Below, piece by piece: positions 50,430 to 62,908 of a stretch of 64,000 nucleotides of DNA; position 1 is the first letter of the stretch; each line of letters opens with the position of its first letter. Both the position numbers and the translations under genes were made by a program. Under the pieces are notes generated by a model. That model did not search any database, had not been told where the DNA came from, and was given only the letters and a program-made list of their open reading frames with translations. The stretch is from Parapristionchus giblindavisi (lineage: Eukaryota; Nematoda; Chromadorea; Rhabditida; Diplogasteridae), in assembly GCA_943737045.1 (NCBI GenBank), contig CALSFV010000011.1, forward strand, positions 1,178,001 to 1,242,000. The letters run 5' to 3'.

Positions 50430-50936
50430 CAGTCCCGCAGAATCGCCGCCTTAACAGGCGTCACGCCACGTCACGCGGCGTGACGCCTTGATCGCCATGC
50501 TGTTTTCTGCTCAACTGTAAGTGTTTTAGGTGTCTCAAATACGCTTTTGATAAGCTATTCGGTCATATGCATATAATGCACATGAGAAAAGAATAGAAAA
50601 TTATTTTAAAATTAATGAAAATTAAATTTTAAAATATGGCACGGCAATACCGTTTTGTTGTGTACTACTGTATTTCTTCTTTTTCCCAATCGATATTTGA
50701 GAATTTCGGTATTACACGACACCACTGAATATTTTAAAAATTAATGTTCATTAATTTTAAAATAATTTTCTATTCTTTTCTCATGTGCATTATATGCATA
50801 TGACCGAATAGCTTATCAAAAACGTATTTGAGACACCTAAAACACTTACAGTTGAGCAGAAAACAGCATGGCGATCAAGGCGTCACGTCGCGTGACGTGG
50901 CGTGACGCCTGTTAAGGCGGCGATTCTGCGGGACTG
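50430..50936. mobile_element. 507-bp palindromic TA-flanked MITE
   Basis: Starts CAGTCCCGCAGAATCGCC and ends with the complement; arms are about 200 bases and nearly identical. TA flanks both ends (50428-50429, 50937-50938). TA target and CAGT-type ends fit a Tc1/mariner-mobilised non-autonomous element. Within each arm GGCGTCACGCC and its inverse form a secondary hairpin. A half copy lies at 32995-33292. Confidence 0.93.
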
Positions 50937-50938
50937 TA

Positions 50939-51889
50939 TGGACGGAGGAAGAAGAAGAGGAATAGATAGAGAGGAGAAGAGGAAGGAGAGGAGAGAAGGT
51001 AGAGAGAAAGAGGAGGGAGAGGAGATAGAAAGAAAGAGGGGGGAGTGGAGAGAAGATAAAGAGAGGAGGAAGAGGACGGGGAGGGGAGCATGGACGGAGG
51101 AGGAAAAAAAGAAAATAAGAGGAAGAGTGCGACTAAGATGAATAAGAAAAGATGGAAGGAAAGATGCAAGGGGGTTTATAGGAGAAGAAGAAGAAGAGGA
51201 GGAAGGAAGGAAAGAGAGAAGTTAGAGGGAGAGCCGTACGGAAGTGGTAGTAGAGGGAGAGGGAGAATAAGAGGAAGGAAGAAGGAGAGGGAGGAAAGGA
51301 AGGAGAGGGAGAGGGGGAGGGAGGAGGAGAGGAAGGAAGAGGGAGAGGGTGGAAGAGGGAGAGAGAGGGGAGAAGGGAGAAGAAGGGGGAAGAAAAGAGG
51401 GAGAAGGAGAGAGGGAGTAGTGAATAAATCAGATGAAAACATGGCCATGACGAATACGATGTGGTTATCCACGGCATATCCGATTGTGACGGAAGGGAGG
51501 AACATTAGGTAATGTGGCGGAATCAGAACCAGCAAGGGAGGGGGAGACGGGGAGAGGAGAGGGAGAGAGAGAGAAGGAGAGGGAGGGGGAAAGAGGAGAG
51601 AGACAAGGAGAGGTGAGGGAGAAGCGAATATGGTGGTCCAGACGACGTCATCGAAATCATCATGTCAAAATTTCTATAAAATAAAGATTCAGGTCTTTCA
51701 ATAACAAATTCTAATGAAAACTTGAAAGGTCATAAAACAGTTTTTTAGACACGATTTCTTGTTGTTGTTTTTTCCAGAATATTTTGCATGATAATGAATG
51801 AGAACAAAGAGGTGAACGCAATTGGAATAAAACATGGAGGGGCAAGAAGGGGAGAGAGAGAAGGATGAAGAAAGAGAGAGAGAGGAGAA

Positions 51890-51927
<38 letters not shown>

Positions 51928-52791
51928 AGCGAGATGAAGGATAGATAGACTAAGACAGACCAACGGTCATCCTCTCCACATCTCCATGCCCCATCTCTAC
52001 ATCCATCTATTGTGTCGTCCTAGTCGTGGTCATGTGAGAAGACGAATCAAGAAGAGGAGAAGGCCCCAAATGAATGCAAGAATATAGGGGGAATGAAAGA
52101 GGGGTGAATGGAAGGGGAGAGAGAGGGGGGGGGGGGAGATGGAGAGAAGTAGAGAGATGGACTCATCCTCAACTCTTCCTTTTTTAAATTATGCTCAAGA
52201 ACACTCACAGGGCAACTGAACTCTCTGCTCCTTCCATTGCATGCCTTGCCTACGTAAAGAGGTTATAAGCTATTCATAATGAGATGGAGTGGGGGATAGA
52301 ACGAATGAGAGAGAACAAAGGAGGGGGAGAGGGAGAGAGAGAGAGAGAGAGAGAGAGGGAAGGAGAGGGAGAGAGAGAGAGGAGAGATAGAGAGGGAGAG
52401 AGGTTAAACCATGAACAATGTATGCATGCGTGCTTCCCCCTCCTCATTTATGATTCTGAAGCACGCAGTGTCAATCTATCATGGGAGAGGCAGTGAGCTA
52501 AAAAGAGAAAGATCAAAGATCAATCTAGCTCATCTACAGTAATCAAGGGGTGAGCCATGAAACTCTACAGAGGGAAGAGTGAAACGTGCATCGTGTCTAC
52601 AGTAACCCATAGCACATAAGATTCGTAAAGATCAAAGATCAATTCAGACCACCCACAGAAATCATGGTCTATATTACAGAAGTTCATATGACCCAATAAT
52701 TATATAAATATAAATATACGGAAGTTATATAAATAAATAAATAACTACCGTAACCACTTTCTATAAATTTTTCTATTCTAGATTTTCTAAC
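50939..52791. other. Purine-rich low-complexity region
   Basis: GA-rich nearly throughout 50940-51620, 51840-51960 and 52290-52410, with a poly-G run near 52128. Long Arg/Glu or Pro/Ser/Leu ORFs are read-through. GATCAAAGATC motifs at 52510 and 52630. Confidence 0.6.
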
Positions 52792-52967
52792 CATACATGG
52801 GCGGCCATTGCCGCTGGAAAGTAGAATCGGGTGGATCGGAGGCAAAAATGGGGCATGTAAATATAATAATTACACTTCACTGGTCATTTTTTTGTTGAGA
52901 AAATCGGATGGGCCGGGTGCCAAAATCGGGTGGGCCTTGCCGCTAGCGGCAATACCGCCCACGTATG
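52792..52967. mobile_element. hAT-like MITE with 8-bp TSD
   Basis: 176 bases. Ends CATACATGGGCGG and CCGCCCACGTATG are inverted, followed inward by further matching ATTGCCGCT. The perfect duplication is TTTCTAAC (52784-52791, 52968-52975). The interior repeats AATCGGGTGG. Confidence 0.92.
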
Positions 52968-53817
52968 TTTCTAACAATAAAAATATGGTTGTGAAACTTG
53001 GCAGCAATGGCTGGAATCACTAAATTGGATCGGATAGCGGGCGACAGACTGCGTGACATCACAAAGGTCTGAATTAAAAGATCAAAGATCAAGTTCGTAA
53101 TCTAACTATCGTATCCCCGAATAACCGAAATTAGATAGTGTTCACTGACAGATCTGATGTCACATTTTAGAGGGGGTGGAATTAGATTGACAAGGCAAGA
53201 CGTCAAATGAGTAGATCCACAAAAAGAGACAAAGACAAAAAAAAGCATTTACAACTATTTATAGACAATAAAACCATATTTTTTCAGCAATTAACTGATT
53301 TTTTTAAATTCAACATGGCAAAATACAGAAAAATCTAAAAGGCAAAAGGCTGGTTGCACACTTGATAGTATAAATCGCAGCATGGTTTAAATTTTTTTAC
53401 AATGCAGCTTTATCGAAGGGCTGCCCACGTATAGAATGTATGACAACAAGCATTCCAATAATGCAGTCGTAAAACGCTTTTACGCACCACCCAAGCGACA
53501 TTTGGAATTTAATATGACAGGTATGGAAGACAGAGAATTTTATATAGAAAAATGGAACATTGTGGTGGGCATACCTAATGCTGAAAGAAGCTACTTTAGC
53601 GCGCTCTAATGCACAGTATGTAAAAACACTACAGTATAAAAAGCAGGTTTTCGGGACTATACTTAGAATACTGTATAGTTTAGAGTACGGTACAAAGATT
53701 TGCATACAGTATTCTAAAGTATACTGTAGACGAAACAGTGCGTAAGAAGTGTTCTTCACCGATTACACAATGATTGAATGAAGGAATGATTGGAAAGGAA
53801 TAAATGAAACAGGTAGG

Positions 53818-54200
53818 CACGGAGGGCAACGGGTACGAATTCTTTTTCATCCGTATCCGGGCGGTTTTTCTCCGCATCCGTGAAAAAGTATGTGCGTGTA
53901 TATTCTATTTCACGGCTGCAGTGGAAAATTTTTTAATCAACAATTTGCATGCTTCTTCGCCTTTTCTTTCCAATTTTGTTGGTCTAGATAGACGCAGAAC
54001 CGCTTGAACTATTGTAAGACATGCATAACTCCTAATAAAACAGTCGAAATAGAATTAAAAGGCCTAGAAACTTTGAATTTATCGACAGAATATACTGTAG
54101 ATTTTTAATATTTTGAGTCCCGCCGCGATTTGCACCACCGTTCAAGCCAACTTTTACAATATGCTATACTCGCTCTTTTTTATGGAAATTGCCCTCCGTG
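53818..54200. mobile_element. Inverted-repeat element, CACGGAGGGCAA ends
   Basis: 383 bases starting CACGGAGGGCAA and ending TTGCCCTCCGTG, flanked on both sides by GTAGG (53813-53817, 54201-54205). A five-base duplication is unusual and could be chance. No ORF of interest. Confidence 0.65.
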
Positions 54201-55351
54201 GTAGGGTTAGCAGAGGAAGATGATGATCAAGAAAGGAAGGAAAAGGTGGAGAGGGAGAGGGAGAGAGGGAGGTAGAGGGAGAGGGATGGAAAAGGTAAAG
54301 GTCTGAGCTAATGGGATCAGAGAGAATTGAGCTAAGACACGCGATTGAAGCATTTAATAGCAGCAGGTCTACTGGTCGACATTAGTGGGGAGATAATTTT
54401 GGAAGAACACCATAAACCAACCTAAAACAGTACAGTATCCAGTAGCTGACATAACAGCCTAGTCGGCCGATAAAGTTGTTCAAATGTAAAACCATATGAA
54501 AAGTAAATCCAGATTTCTAGAGCAACCACTGTCAAGGAAATACAGAATGTTAAAGTGAATCCATTTAAGCAGAAATAAAAGTGAATGGCGACAAGTCTTG
54601 ACCAACTAGCAGTAGTTTGATCTTTCTTCATATACGTATATAGTAGAGAGAGCATCGAGAGGTCGTCATAATAGATTGATCTCTATCTTTTTTCTGACTC
54701 TCTCTCTCCCATGTCTATCTATAATTGCACATCTAGCCAGTTTTCACTCATGCACATCCATCCACTGGCCCATATACATGGTTATTATCTGACGCGGCTG
54801 GCCACTGGCTAGCACTGAAGGTACTGATGCTACGAGTACTATAGTGCAGTAGCCCTTGAAAGTACTGTGGATACTGGAGGTATCATGAAAGAACACAGCC
54901 AATATAGCCAATACGGGATTTCATCGATAATATAGACGAAATTCAACGCCACAAGCGATAAATAATCACTGATAACTCGTAGTCGCAGACTTTTACGAAG
55001 AGCTTGCTCAATGTCAGAAGCATCAGAGGATCGACAAATTGTACAATGTAAATAAGTTAGTGTATTACAGAAAACCTAGTCGGCAGCGATTAATTTCTTA
55101 TTTATAAGCGAATTTTGAAAAAAGTAAGTGACAGACGAAAACTACTAGACGTCTAACAGACGTATACGAATTTATAAGAGGAGACTCTGTGATGAGTAGA
55201 GTAGGCGGGAGGGAAGGGATTATAAAGTAGCTGAATGGGCATGAATGGAGTAGAGTTTATAGCGTCATTCCAAGGTGAGAGGTTACATATGATGTGTCGA
55301 TTTATTATAATAATAGAGAAACCTTTGCCAACGGCCTCTCCATTTAAAGGC

Positions 55352-55613
55352 ATACTCCGAGTTAACTTGAAAATCTCTACTCGGTTCACACACCCTCACT
55401 TTCTTTGCCCAGAGTCTTACCGGAACGGAGAGTTACAAATTAGCAAGCTCGGGCTGCATAGGTCGAATATCACATTTTCCAGATGCGGTCATTTTTTTTG
55501 ATTTTCGGCTCAAAGGCGGTTAGGTTTTTCGATTTTTGGAGAATCTATTTTTTTTCCGGAAAATGCGGTCACGCTTCGTAGTTTTTTTCGACCTATGTCG
55601 GGCTGTGCCTTTA
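55352..55613. mobile_element. AGCTAATTT element interrupted by a hAT-like MITE
   Basis: The outer element begins CTCCGAGTTAACTTGAAAA and ends ATTAGCAAGCTCGGGCTG-TGCC. Between TCGGGCTG and its duplicate sits the 55457-55597 element, so removing it restores the outer element's end. This gives the order of insertion. Confidence 0.8.
55457..55597. mobile_element. hAT-like MITE (CATAGGTCGAA family) with 8-bp TSD
   Basis: 141 bases, ends CATAGGTCGAA/TTCGACCTATG. The perfect duplication is TCGGGCTG (55449-55456, 55598-55605). Same family as 42608-42728, with GCGGT-rich interior repeats. Confidence 0.93.
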
Positions 55614-57321
55614 ACACACTACTTCGAGGCGCTGTCGAGAAAGAACTAATTGAACAAGAGACCGATGTAGTAGACTATACCCACCTTATAACAGCAAGTT
55701 CAAAGGAATAAAGAATTGGCGAAACGTATAGTGGACTGAGAGAACTTTTTTTTAGTATAGCAAACAACAAAAGATCACAAAAGAAATGTTTTCATGAAGT
55801 TTTAATCGCTCGTTGTATAAATGATATGACGAGTGAGGCAGACGCATAATATGATGACAACAGACTTATAGTTAGAAAGCTATAAGTACTGATAAGAGTA
55901 CAGGGAGGACGGACTGTACTGTGCCAAAGAATGATCGAGGAGACTTTGAAGGAAGATGATACTTTGATGTGAAGTGGCGCCATAGCAAGGATTCATAGCA
56001 TTCCGGAGGAGATAATAAAGAATATATACTTTTTTTCCAGATTGGTGGGAAAGCAGAATGCCTTAAAATCCTATTTACAGCCAAAAATACCTATCATCTT
56101 GCCCATGAACGCACTTAAAAACGACTGACAGATCAGAATTTGCCCATATGAAGAGATTAACGAAGAAAAGGGACTGGAAATGGTAGTATAAAAGGATTAG
56201 AGAAAGAACAAAGATAATGCCTTTTATAAAGACAAAGGAGGCAGAGAACTCAACCAACGAAGCAAATGGATACGAGGTATAAAAATAATTTTAAAAATCA
56301 AACAGAAATTGGCAATTTGCCAAAATTCATTCACACGATGTTTTTTCGACATTCACTAATTATATTTCACGGTAACGGATCACGAAAATTTTGAGCAGGG
56401 CTGTGCATTTTTTTGTTTCTCTAGTTTTCGATTTTTTTTCGATACTTTCTCGAAAAAATTAGAAAAATTCGATAAAACTATGAATAAATAAACAAGAAAA
56501 AAGTGAAAATTCGATAAATACACAACATTTTAAAAATATACGAAATTTGGAAAGAAAAATTACTCACAATTTCACAATTTCAGTTGATCAAAATACTTAT
56601 TCAAATTTTACCACGTAAATAGCTCAATTAAGAAGCAAACTGCTGTAATTCTTGCGGTTCCATAAATGATCAAATGAATCAATACAATAATGCATATCGT
56701 TCGCAGCAGGGATCTTTGAAAATTAAAAAATTTTTATCAAAAGTTCAAAAAAACGGCTCAAAATTTTTTTGAGTGTGAAATTTTTCTTTGATAAATACTT
56801 TACTAAATTGATAATTAACAATCTAGCACTTCAAACCTCTAAGAATAGCCATCGTCAATCATATATTGAATATACGTAAAAGGAAGAAAAACGAGGCAAA
56901 CAGAGATCGTTTCGAATGTTATCTATAGGTATAAGTAGGGGGTTTGAGTTAGTAAGTATAGAACATTCCCCATGCCCTAGAGGATAACAGGTCGAACAGT
57001 TAATCCGATCGGCAAGAAGTTAAAATTCCTGAGAGGTCTGCAAATGATTAACCATCCTATTGTTAGATGTACAAAAATTGACGTCTAGTACGTGGGAGAC
57101 GAACCGTAGAATGACTATGAATCCCGAACTATTCTTAAGGGGCATTTCTATTTTCCTTGATTACACCAGAAACAGTGCGATAGTCGATCAATAATCTATC
57201 AATAGCAATCAATATCAGGGTGTATGATTGATAATCATGGCCACTCCATCTCCAGATTATTCGTAGTCTGAATGGATTGTTTTTATGAGATCAAAGATCA
57301 AAGATCGAACTACAATTTCAG

Positions 57322-57437
57322 ATTGGCTATCCGTCCAATTCGAATCTGGTTCTGTAGAAGCGAGACGCCGCACCAGCATTCCGTGTCGTCTGTCCTCACC
57401 CGTTTCAAGAAATGGCTTTCACCTTGTTAAATTATAA
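57322..57437 (+). CDS. Candidate terminal exon of an unrecognised gene
   Basis: Follows ACAATTTCAG and reads WLSVQFESGSVEARRRTS then IPCRLSSPVSRNGFHLVKL to TAA, with an AT-rich downstream flank (AATATAAATAA). Entry phase needs one base from an upstream exon that I could not find. No domain recognised. It may be a true 3' exon or a chance ORF after a good acceptor. Confidence 0.25.
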
Positions 57438-60430
57438 TATAAATAACTAATGTAAGAATATTGGGTCTATATCGTGGGTTTACTGCGGCCAAACAAAAAT
57501 TAATGGTTGGCTCTTTTTGCTAAAAATTGCGCAAAATCAAACCCGTCCGATTTTAAAATTCCCTCGTTTCCCTGAATCTGAAAAGTTTAAAAATCGGAAA
57601 AGTGTGATTTTTGTATCATTTTTTTGGGATAATACTATCCGGAGCAGGGCCGATAATGCCGTGCCGAGAAAGAATAGAAACGATTGAATAATTCGTGTAT
57701 CTATGCTCTTTGTCAGGATTATGAAACAGGAACACAGTATAAGAAGTCTTCATAGTAAGAGAAAAGAAACGAGAAAAGAAAATTCCCTTTCAGGTAGAGC
57801 TGCCAGACGATCAGCGTAGATCAATTGTAAAAGTATGGCGCGCGCAAGAATAAAAATTGTTTGATGTTGATCTTTGATCTTAGACAAAAGACCGAAAAGC
57901 GATTAGTCCCAGCCCCCACTGGTCTTCCTCCATGAAGAAGAGTGCGGTCGGGGATAACTTCACTGAAAAAAAGATTCAAAACAATTTTTATAAGGTAATT
58001 CCGCTTTATTCGAATACCTTCCTCTCCCTCTTGCTTTTTTTCTAATCAAGTACTAGTTCTCATTTCAATGACATTTATAAACTCTCCCCTTTGTCAATAC
58101 TTTCTCACTTTCTTTGTCGCCGAGAGAATGTTGCGAGAACGTAAAACCAAAATCTGTTTGGGGTGTGCCGTTTTGTGCTCTAGGAACGGATTGTCTCCCC
58201 CTAACGAGGTGTGGGGTCATGTCAGTCAGTAGGAGGAACATGCCCGGGTGGCATCAATCAAGAGTATCGCTCTACACTTAAGTGGCACGGATTACATTAA
58301 TGACATGGATGAGAGAGGAGGGGGAGGACCTGATGACTGTATTTGTGTGTGAAGACGCTTAGAAACATATTGGGATGGCTTGATTCATTTCATTTATAAC
58401 ACATTTATCAAGAGTTCGTTATATCGAGGGCTCTGATCAGAATTGATGCTCACAATCAGAGTTAAATATTTTAATATTGAAATTGTGCAATATTCCCATG
58501 AGTATTTAAAAAAAATTAAAGATGACTTTCAAATTATTCAAACAAAACTATAATATCAAAATGTCAATGATTAATTTCTTTTATGAATATTAATTTTCAT
58601 CTTTTTTTCTTTACGAAGCGTGCTGTATAAAGTTTCCTGATTACGTTTTTTTTTGCAGTTTGTCCACTCATATTTTTGTATTTCTTGAATAAAAATTAAC
58701 AATTTTATTACTTTAAACTTTCACAATTTAATCCATGTATTATACTATTTCATTTGTTTTTTTTTCTCTCATAATGAGCATCCAATAAACCTTAATCTCG
58801 AACTCTTCTGCATTCTCTTCAGTCTGTCTATATATCATTTATTCCTTGTGTGACTTTTCTCAAACGACAAATAGAATGGATTCCACACAACTGAATTAGC
58901 ATCGGATTCGAAGACAGAGACTCTCGGCCATTAACTGATTACCAATCCTCCCCCGTCCTTTCCGAGACAAATGTCGCGACTATCGTGTATGTTTAGACTT
59001 TGATACCTACCGTAATCCATCTACCATAATCAGAGTGCTATAGGCCTCAAACAGTACCCGCTATATCTATTATGAAACAATTCGGAAACTGACAATAAGA
59101 TTTTCAGAAAAGGTGAAAAAGATTCCTGAGGCAACATTAACAGATTATTAAAAGATATTAGAAGATTAGGAGGCTCTTATTTTTTATTCCATCATGCATA
59201 TTATACATAACAGGATGGCTGGCTAAGACAATGATGTCGATGTGGAATTGGGGGTAAAGCGGCAGTTTGGAAGATAATTGTAATTGTAAGGGCGAATCTT
59301 GGAGAAAGTGAAAAATATATCTTGAGAGATATTAACCGATTCATGTTTTACACAACATTTGACGAAACTAAGATAAACTTGACACCTATGCGCATCCCGT
59401 TATATCCGCAAATATATCCCACTAAAAGGCATCCCTTCAAAGTGGGCGGAGTCACGATCGCTTAGCCAATGAGATTTATCCCTCCTCCCTCTGGTACATT
59501 CAATATGGTCCAATCTTCCTCTCTTCTCAATATGGTTACTATTCCCGCTGATCACATCTAGCCCCTGCCCTGATATAATTCATTAAAACTCTATCCATTT
59601 TGTCCGCAAACTAATCAGCCTTGACTTGCCCCAATTTTCGAGAAAAATCGCCGTAAATTCGAAAAATACTCACCAATTAGAATGGATTATTGATTGTAGA
59701 TCAGATTGTTGATTGTTTTGTTGCATGCTCATATTGGATTATTGTATATTTATCAAATATAAATAATAGTTCAAAGCGGCGAGTTTATTTGAAACTCTCC
59801 TCTGTGGCAGCTTTACCTTGAGGATGCGAGAGAGCTCAGGTGGGAACAGACCAGTTCCAATTCCGATGACCTACCACGGTTGTCGGGGGTCTGCAAGGCA
59901 TCAGAGTTGCAATCACCTCAAGCTTCATCTACCCCGATATATTTTGCTCGCGGGGCACACCGTTGAGAGGCCACGGCTCACGTGGTACCCCGTCCAAGGG
60001 TTCTACCCCGCGGTGTACCCCACGGCGTACACCATGGGATTGAACGGTGTGCCCCGCAAGTATAAATACCGGAGAGTGCGAGATGCCACCGGACCTACCT
60101 GCCATTATGCCGGGGGACTACCACGAGAATTGGTCTGCACAGGGCATCGTAGGCTCGGTCACCTTGAGCTACACCATGAAGGTGAGAGAGAGAGAGAGCT
60201 TCAGAGGGACCGACCTACCTATAGACGCCGCAATGAACCCGGTGAGAGAGAGGCATCTTTTTTAGAGATATGTAAATGACGAAGCTAATCCGGCTAATCC
60301 GTGGGTAATTCAATTAACCGGACTTCAACTCTCTTTCTCTCGCGTTCGTTATTTTACGAGGGACTGTTGCAAGAACGGCGGGTTTCAAATTAATTAGTGA
60401 TGTTTCTTTTTGCAATAATATCGGTCATTA
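57438..60430. other. Upstream region of the homeobox gene
   Basis: AT-rich, with long T and A runs at 58500-58760. 59949-60060 is a hairpin with 16-base arms (GCGGGGCACACCGTT). A direct repeat of about 65 bases lies on either side of it (59868-59930, 60115-60180). The 153-codon ORF 59818-60279 spans these repeats and is not credited. Confidence 0.45.
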
Positions 60431-60436
60431 ATTCAG
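60431..60436 (+). promoter_or_regulatory. Possible trans-splice acceptor before the homeobox ATG
   Basis: ATTCAG lies nine bases upstream of the ATG at 60446. Nematode spliced-leader addition commonly uses such a site just before the start codon. It could equally be the acceptor of a 5' UTR intron. Confidence 0.35.
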
Positions 60437-60445
60437 TTATCCGAG

Positions 60446-62908
60446 ATGGACTATAATAACTACTTTACCTCCTCTTCTGGATCGAGTCAATCCAACAATA
60501 ATTCATCCTCTACTACGTCCTCCGATCAACAACAACCATCGAATAATTCGTCCAACAACACGGCCGCTACCGTACACCCGTTCTTCAACTATGGAGGTAT
60601 ACTGTAGCTTAATCCTGCTTTTACGGATTACGGTAGTGATCTCGTATTCGTAGCAGCATATGTGGCAGCGTGTTGTAGACAGAGAGAGAGATAATTTGTG
60701 ATGTTTTTCGACACTGGTGAATGGAAACTAATGGTAAAGAGATTTTCGAAATATGTGTTGAGCGTGAAACATATAAGAAAGGTCGGAATAAGAAGGCTGC
60801 AAAGACGCAAATTTGCCCTCTCACGTTTGCACGCTCTCACATTTTACCTTTGTTCTCGAGAGAGCATGAGAGAGTTAGAAGGTACCTTTGCCATTTTGAG
60901 TCGAAAATGATCAGAGAAAATTCGCGAAACTCCGACAGCGATGCATTTTTTAGCTCAAGGCTTACCGTAGTGAACGCTTGATTCAGGCGTATGCTGCAAT
61001 CAGACTAGAACTTTTGTAATAGTTGTATTCTTTTTTTTATGATTGGGTTATCACTTTATTGATCCCCCCCCCCTAAAAATATGAGCTCATAACATGTTCC
61101 ACTTGATCATGCGGTAAAGTAGGTCCGAAGAAGAGATTAGGCCCTCCGAACTGAATTGTAATTGAAAGATCACTGGCCTAGCAGTGATCACTCGCAGGAC
61201 TTCGTGTGCCTTGATTAACGGGTTATGCCTTTACCTTTACCTTTTACATGTTTCAACAGAAATCTTCACAATCGATATCATGCTTTAATCAATCAATATT
61301 CCAGCCCCATCTACCGTAGTCAGCACCGCGGCCGCTGCAGCCTCGCAACATCATCAGCTCTACTCCGGATATGCCAATCCATACGGAAGGTTACTGTAGT
61401 TTTTGCGTCACTTGATTTATTATCGATTGATCTCATGTCATAACATATCCAACCCCTCTCTCTTGAACATTATTTCTCACAATCATTCTTCCCATTGATC
61501 ACCACTTACTCTGTTTGTCTCATGGTTTTTCCTTGTAGGTATTATCCAACTGATGATGGTGATTATCACCGAAACGTCTTGAAATAAATTTAACATCTAT
61601 CTTGTCCTCCTTCATTTGGCTTCACATAGACAAAATCACTATTATCGATTGATTTCAGCTTGTCGCGCTCGCAACAGTCCTATCTAAATCCGCACGATCC
61701 CTTACAGGCTTTCTTCAATACTGGTACGGTATTACCGAACGACATTATCGATTTATCGCTCACTTTTCAGGACTACAGTATCAGCTCTATCAGAATCAGA
61801 AATCGTCACTCAATGCAGTTAACAACAGCAGTAATGGCAGCTCATCTTCTCTCAATACCAGTACAACAGCTTAAAATTGATCTTTGAACTTTGATCTTTG
61901 ATCTTTGAACTTTGATCTTTGATCTTTGAACCTTTAAGCTGCCTCATCTAGCGTGCCCAGCAATCATCCCGTGAATCAGCTTATGGCTTCTCTTCCTGGA
62001 TCATCGTTAGTGGGTAAGATTCTAAAACATTCTCTTACAATTCAAATTAAATTAATTTTAAAAAAATGGGGATGGCAAAAAATCCCCGTCGAGTCGTTTC
62101 CCGAAAATAGAATCGGCCCGTCAATTTCATGTTTCAAACGCACCCCATCCAAAATGCCTCCCACTATAACATGATTGTATAGACACAAAAATACAAAAAT
62201 ATAAATAATCAATAATAGGAGCGTTATACGGTACCGGTGGAGGGAATCCAGCAGAGAGACGAAAACAACGACGAATCAGAACAACGTTCACATCAGGACA
62301 ACTCAAGGTATACTGTAGATTTAGTCTTAATCGACTAATTTCTCTCCCCTACACCAGTTAGCATTGACTTTTTTTCAAATTTCTATGCGTATCATTTATT
62401 GATTTTTTAAAGATTATTATCAAACTTTGATTTATGTCAAACAAATAAATAAATAAATAAATATAGGAACTCGAAAGGGCGTTTATGGAGACCCACTACC
62501 CTGATATCTACACTAGGGAGGATATCGCAATGAGAATCGATCTTACTGAAGCCAGAGTGCAGGTACATTCTTAGTTAGTTACGTCTTAAAGACACACTTC
62601 GAGCTAATTTTACTACCGCTCTGGTAACACTCTCTCGTAGACAAAGAAAGTGAGAGTTTCAAATAAGCTCGGGGTGGTTTTCATAAAATTACTTAATTCA
62701 TTAAGAATAAATTTGATTTATTTGTCAGGTATGGTTCCAGAACCGTCGGGCGAAATACCGTAAGACTGAGAAACTGGTTCGTTCCAAGACCGATGCTACT
62801 TCGACTACAATGGAGGAGGGTACTGTAGGCTCTACGGTAGATCAATCGGATGCTCTATCATTATTGATCAAGAATGATCCGTCGATGACTCCTGATTTGA
62901 TTGTATAA
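60446..62908 (+). CDS. ceh-17: Phox2/CEH-17-like paired-type homeodomain transcription factor
   Basis: Nuclear sequence-specific DNA-binding protein. In C. elegans, ceh-17 acts in ALA and SIA neurons (established). Exons: 60446-60596, 61305-61389, 61659-61723, 61771-61860, 61939-62013, 62219-62307, 62467-62562, 62729-62908. They join without frame breaks to 276 residues. The start MDYNNYF matches the Phox2/CEH-17 N-terminus. A Ser/Asn/Gln-rich region and an Ala run follow. The homeodomain, about residues 172-231, begins [10 protein letters not shown], has [10 protein letters not shown] in helix 2 and [18 protein letters not shown] in helix 3, with Gln at position 50. There is no paired domain or octapeptide. 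The C-terminus is short and acidic. Two junctions use weaker AAG/TAG acceptors (61939, 62219). Orthology to ceh-17 is strong by sequence; function here is inferred. Confidence 0.93.
61105..61240 (+). repeat. Dispersed ~130-bp repeat in ceh-17-like intron 1
   Basis: Best-preserved copy of the family also at 38150-38285. Blocks GGTAAAGTAGGT, GGCCCTCCG, ATCACTGGCCTAG and AGGACTTCGTGTGCCTTGA occur in order. Non-coding. Confidence 0.65.
62590..62690. repeat. AGCTAATTT inverted-repeat element in ceh-17-like intron 7
   Basis: Begins CGAGCTAATTTTACTACC and ends GAGTTTCAAATAAGCTCGGG, between exons 62467-62562 and 62729-62908. Same family as the copies in the SLC26-like gene. Confidence 0.65.

Larger units (their letters stand above)
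54206..57321. other. AT-rich intergenic region
   Basis: No supported exon. Contains the nested elements at 55352-55613 and several AT-rich low-complexity stretches (56330-56800). ORFs at 54422-54655 and 55153-55501 have no domain. Confidence 0.45.

Noticed and set aside
53397..53759. 120-codon minus-strand ORF
   Set aside because: It runs through TACTGTA/TACAGTA palindromic repeats (53630-53720), is also open on the other strand and shows no motif.
59818..60279. 153-codon ORF upstream of the homeobox gene
   Set aside because: It spans a hairpin and a direct repeat in varying frames, ends in a GA tract, has no domain and no relation to the adjacent gene's frame.
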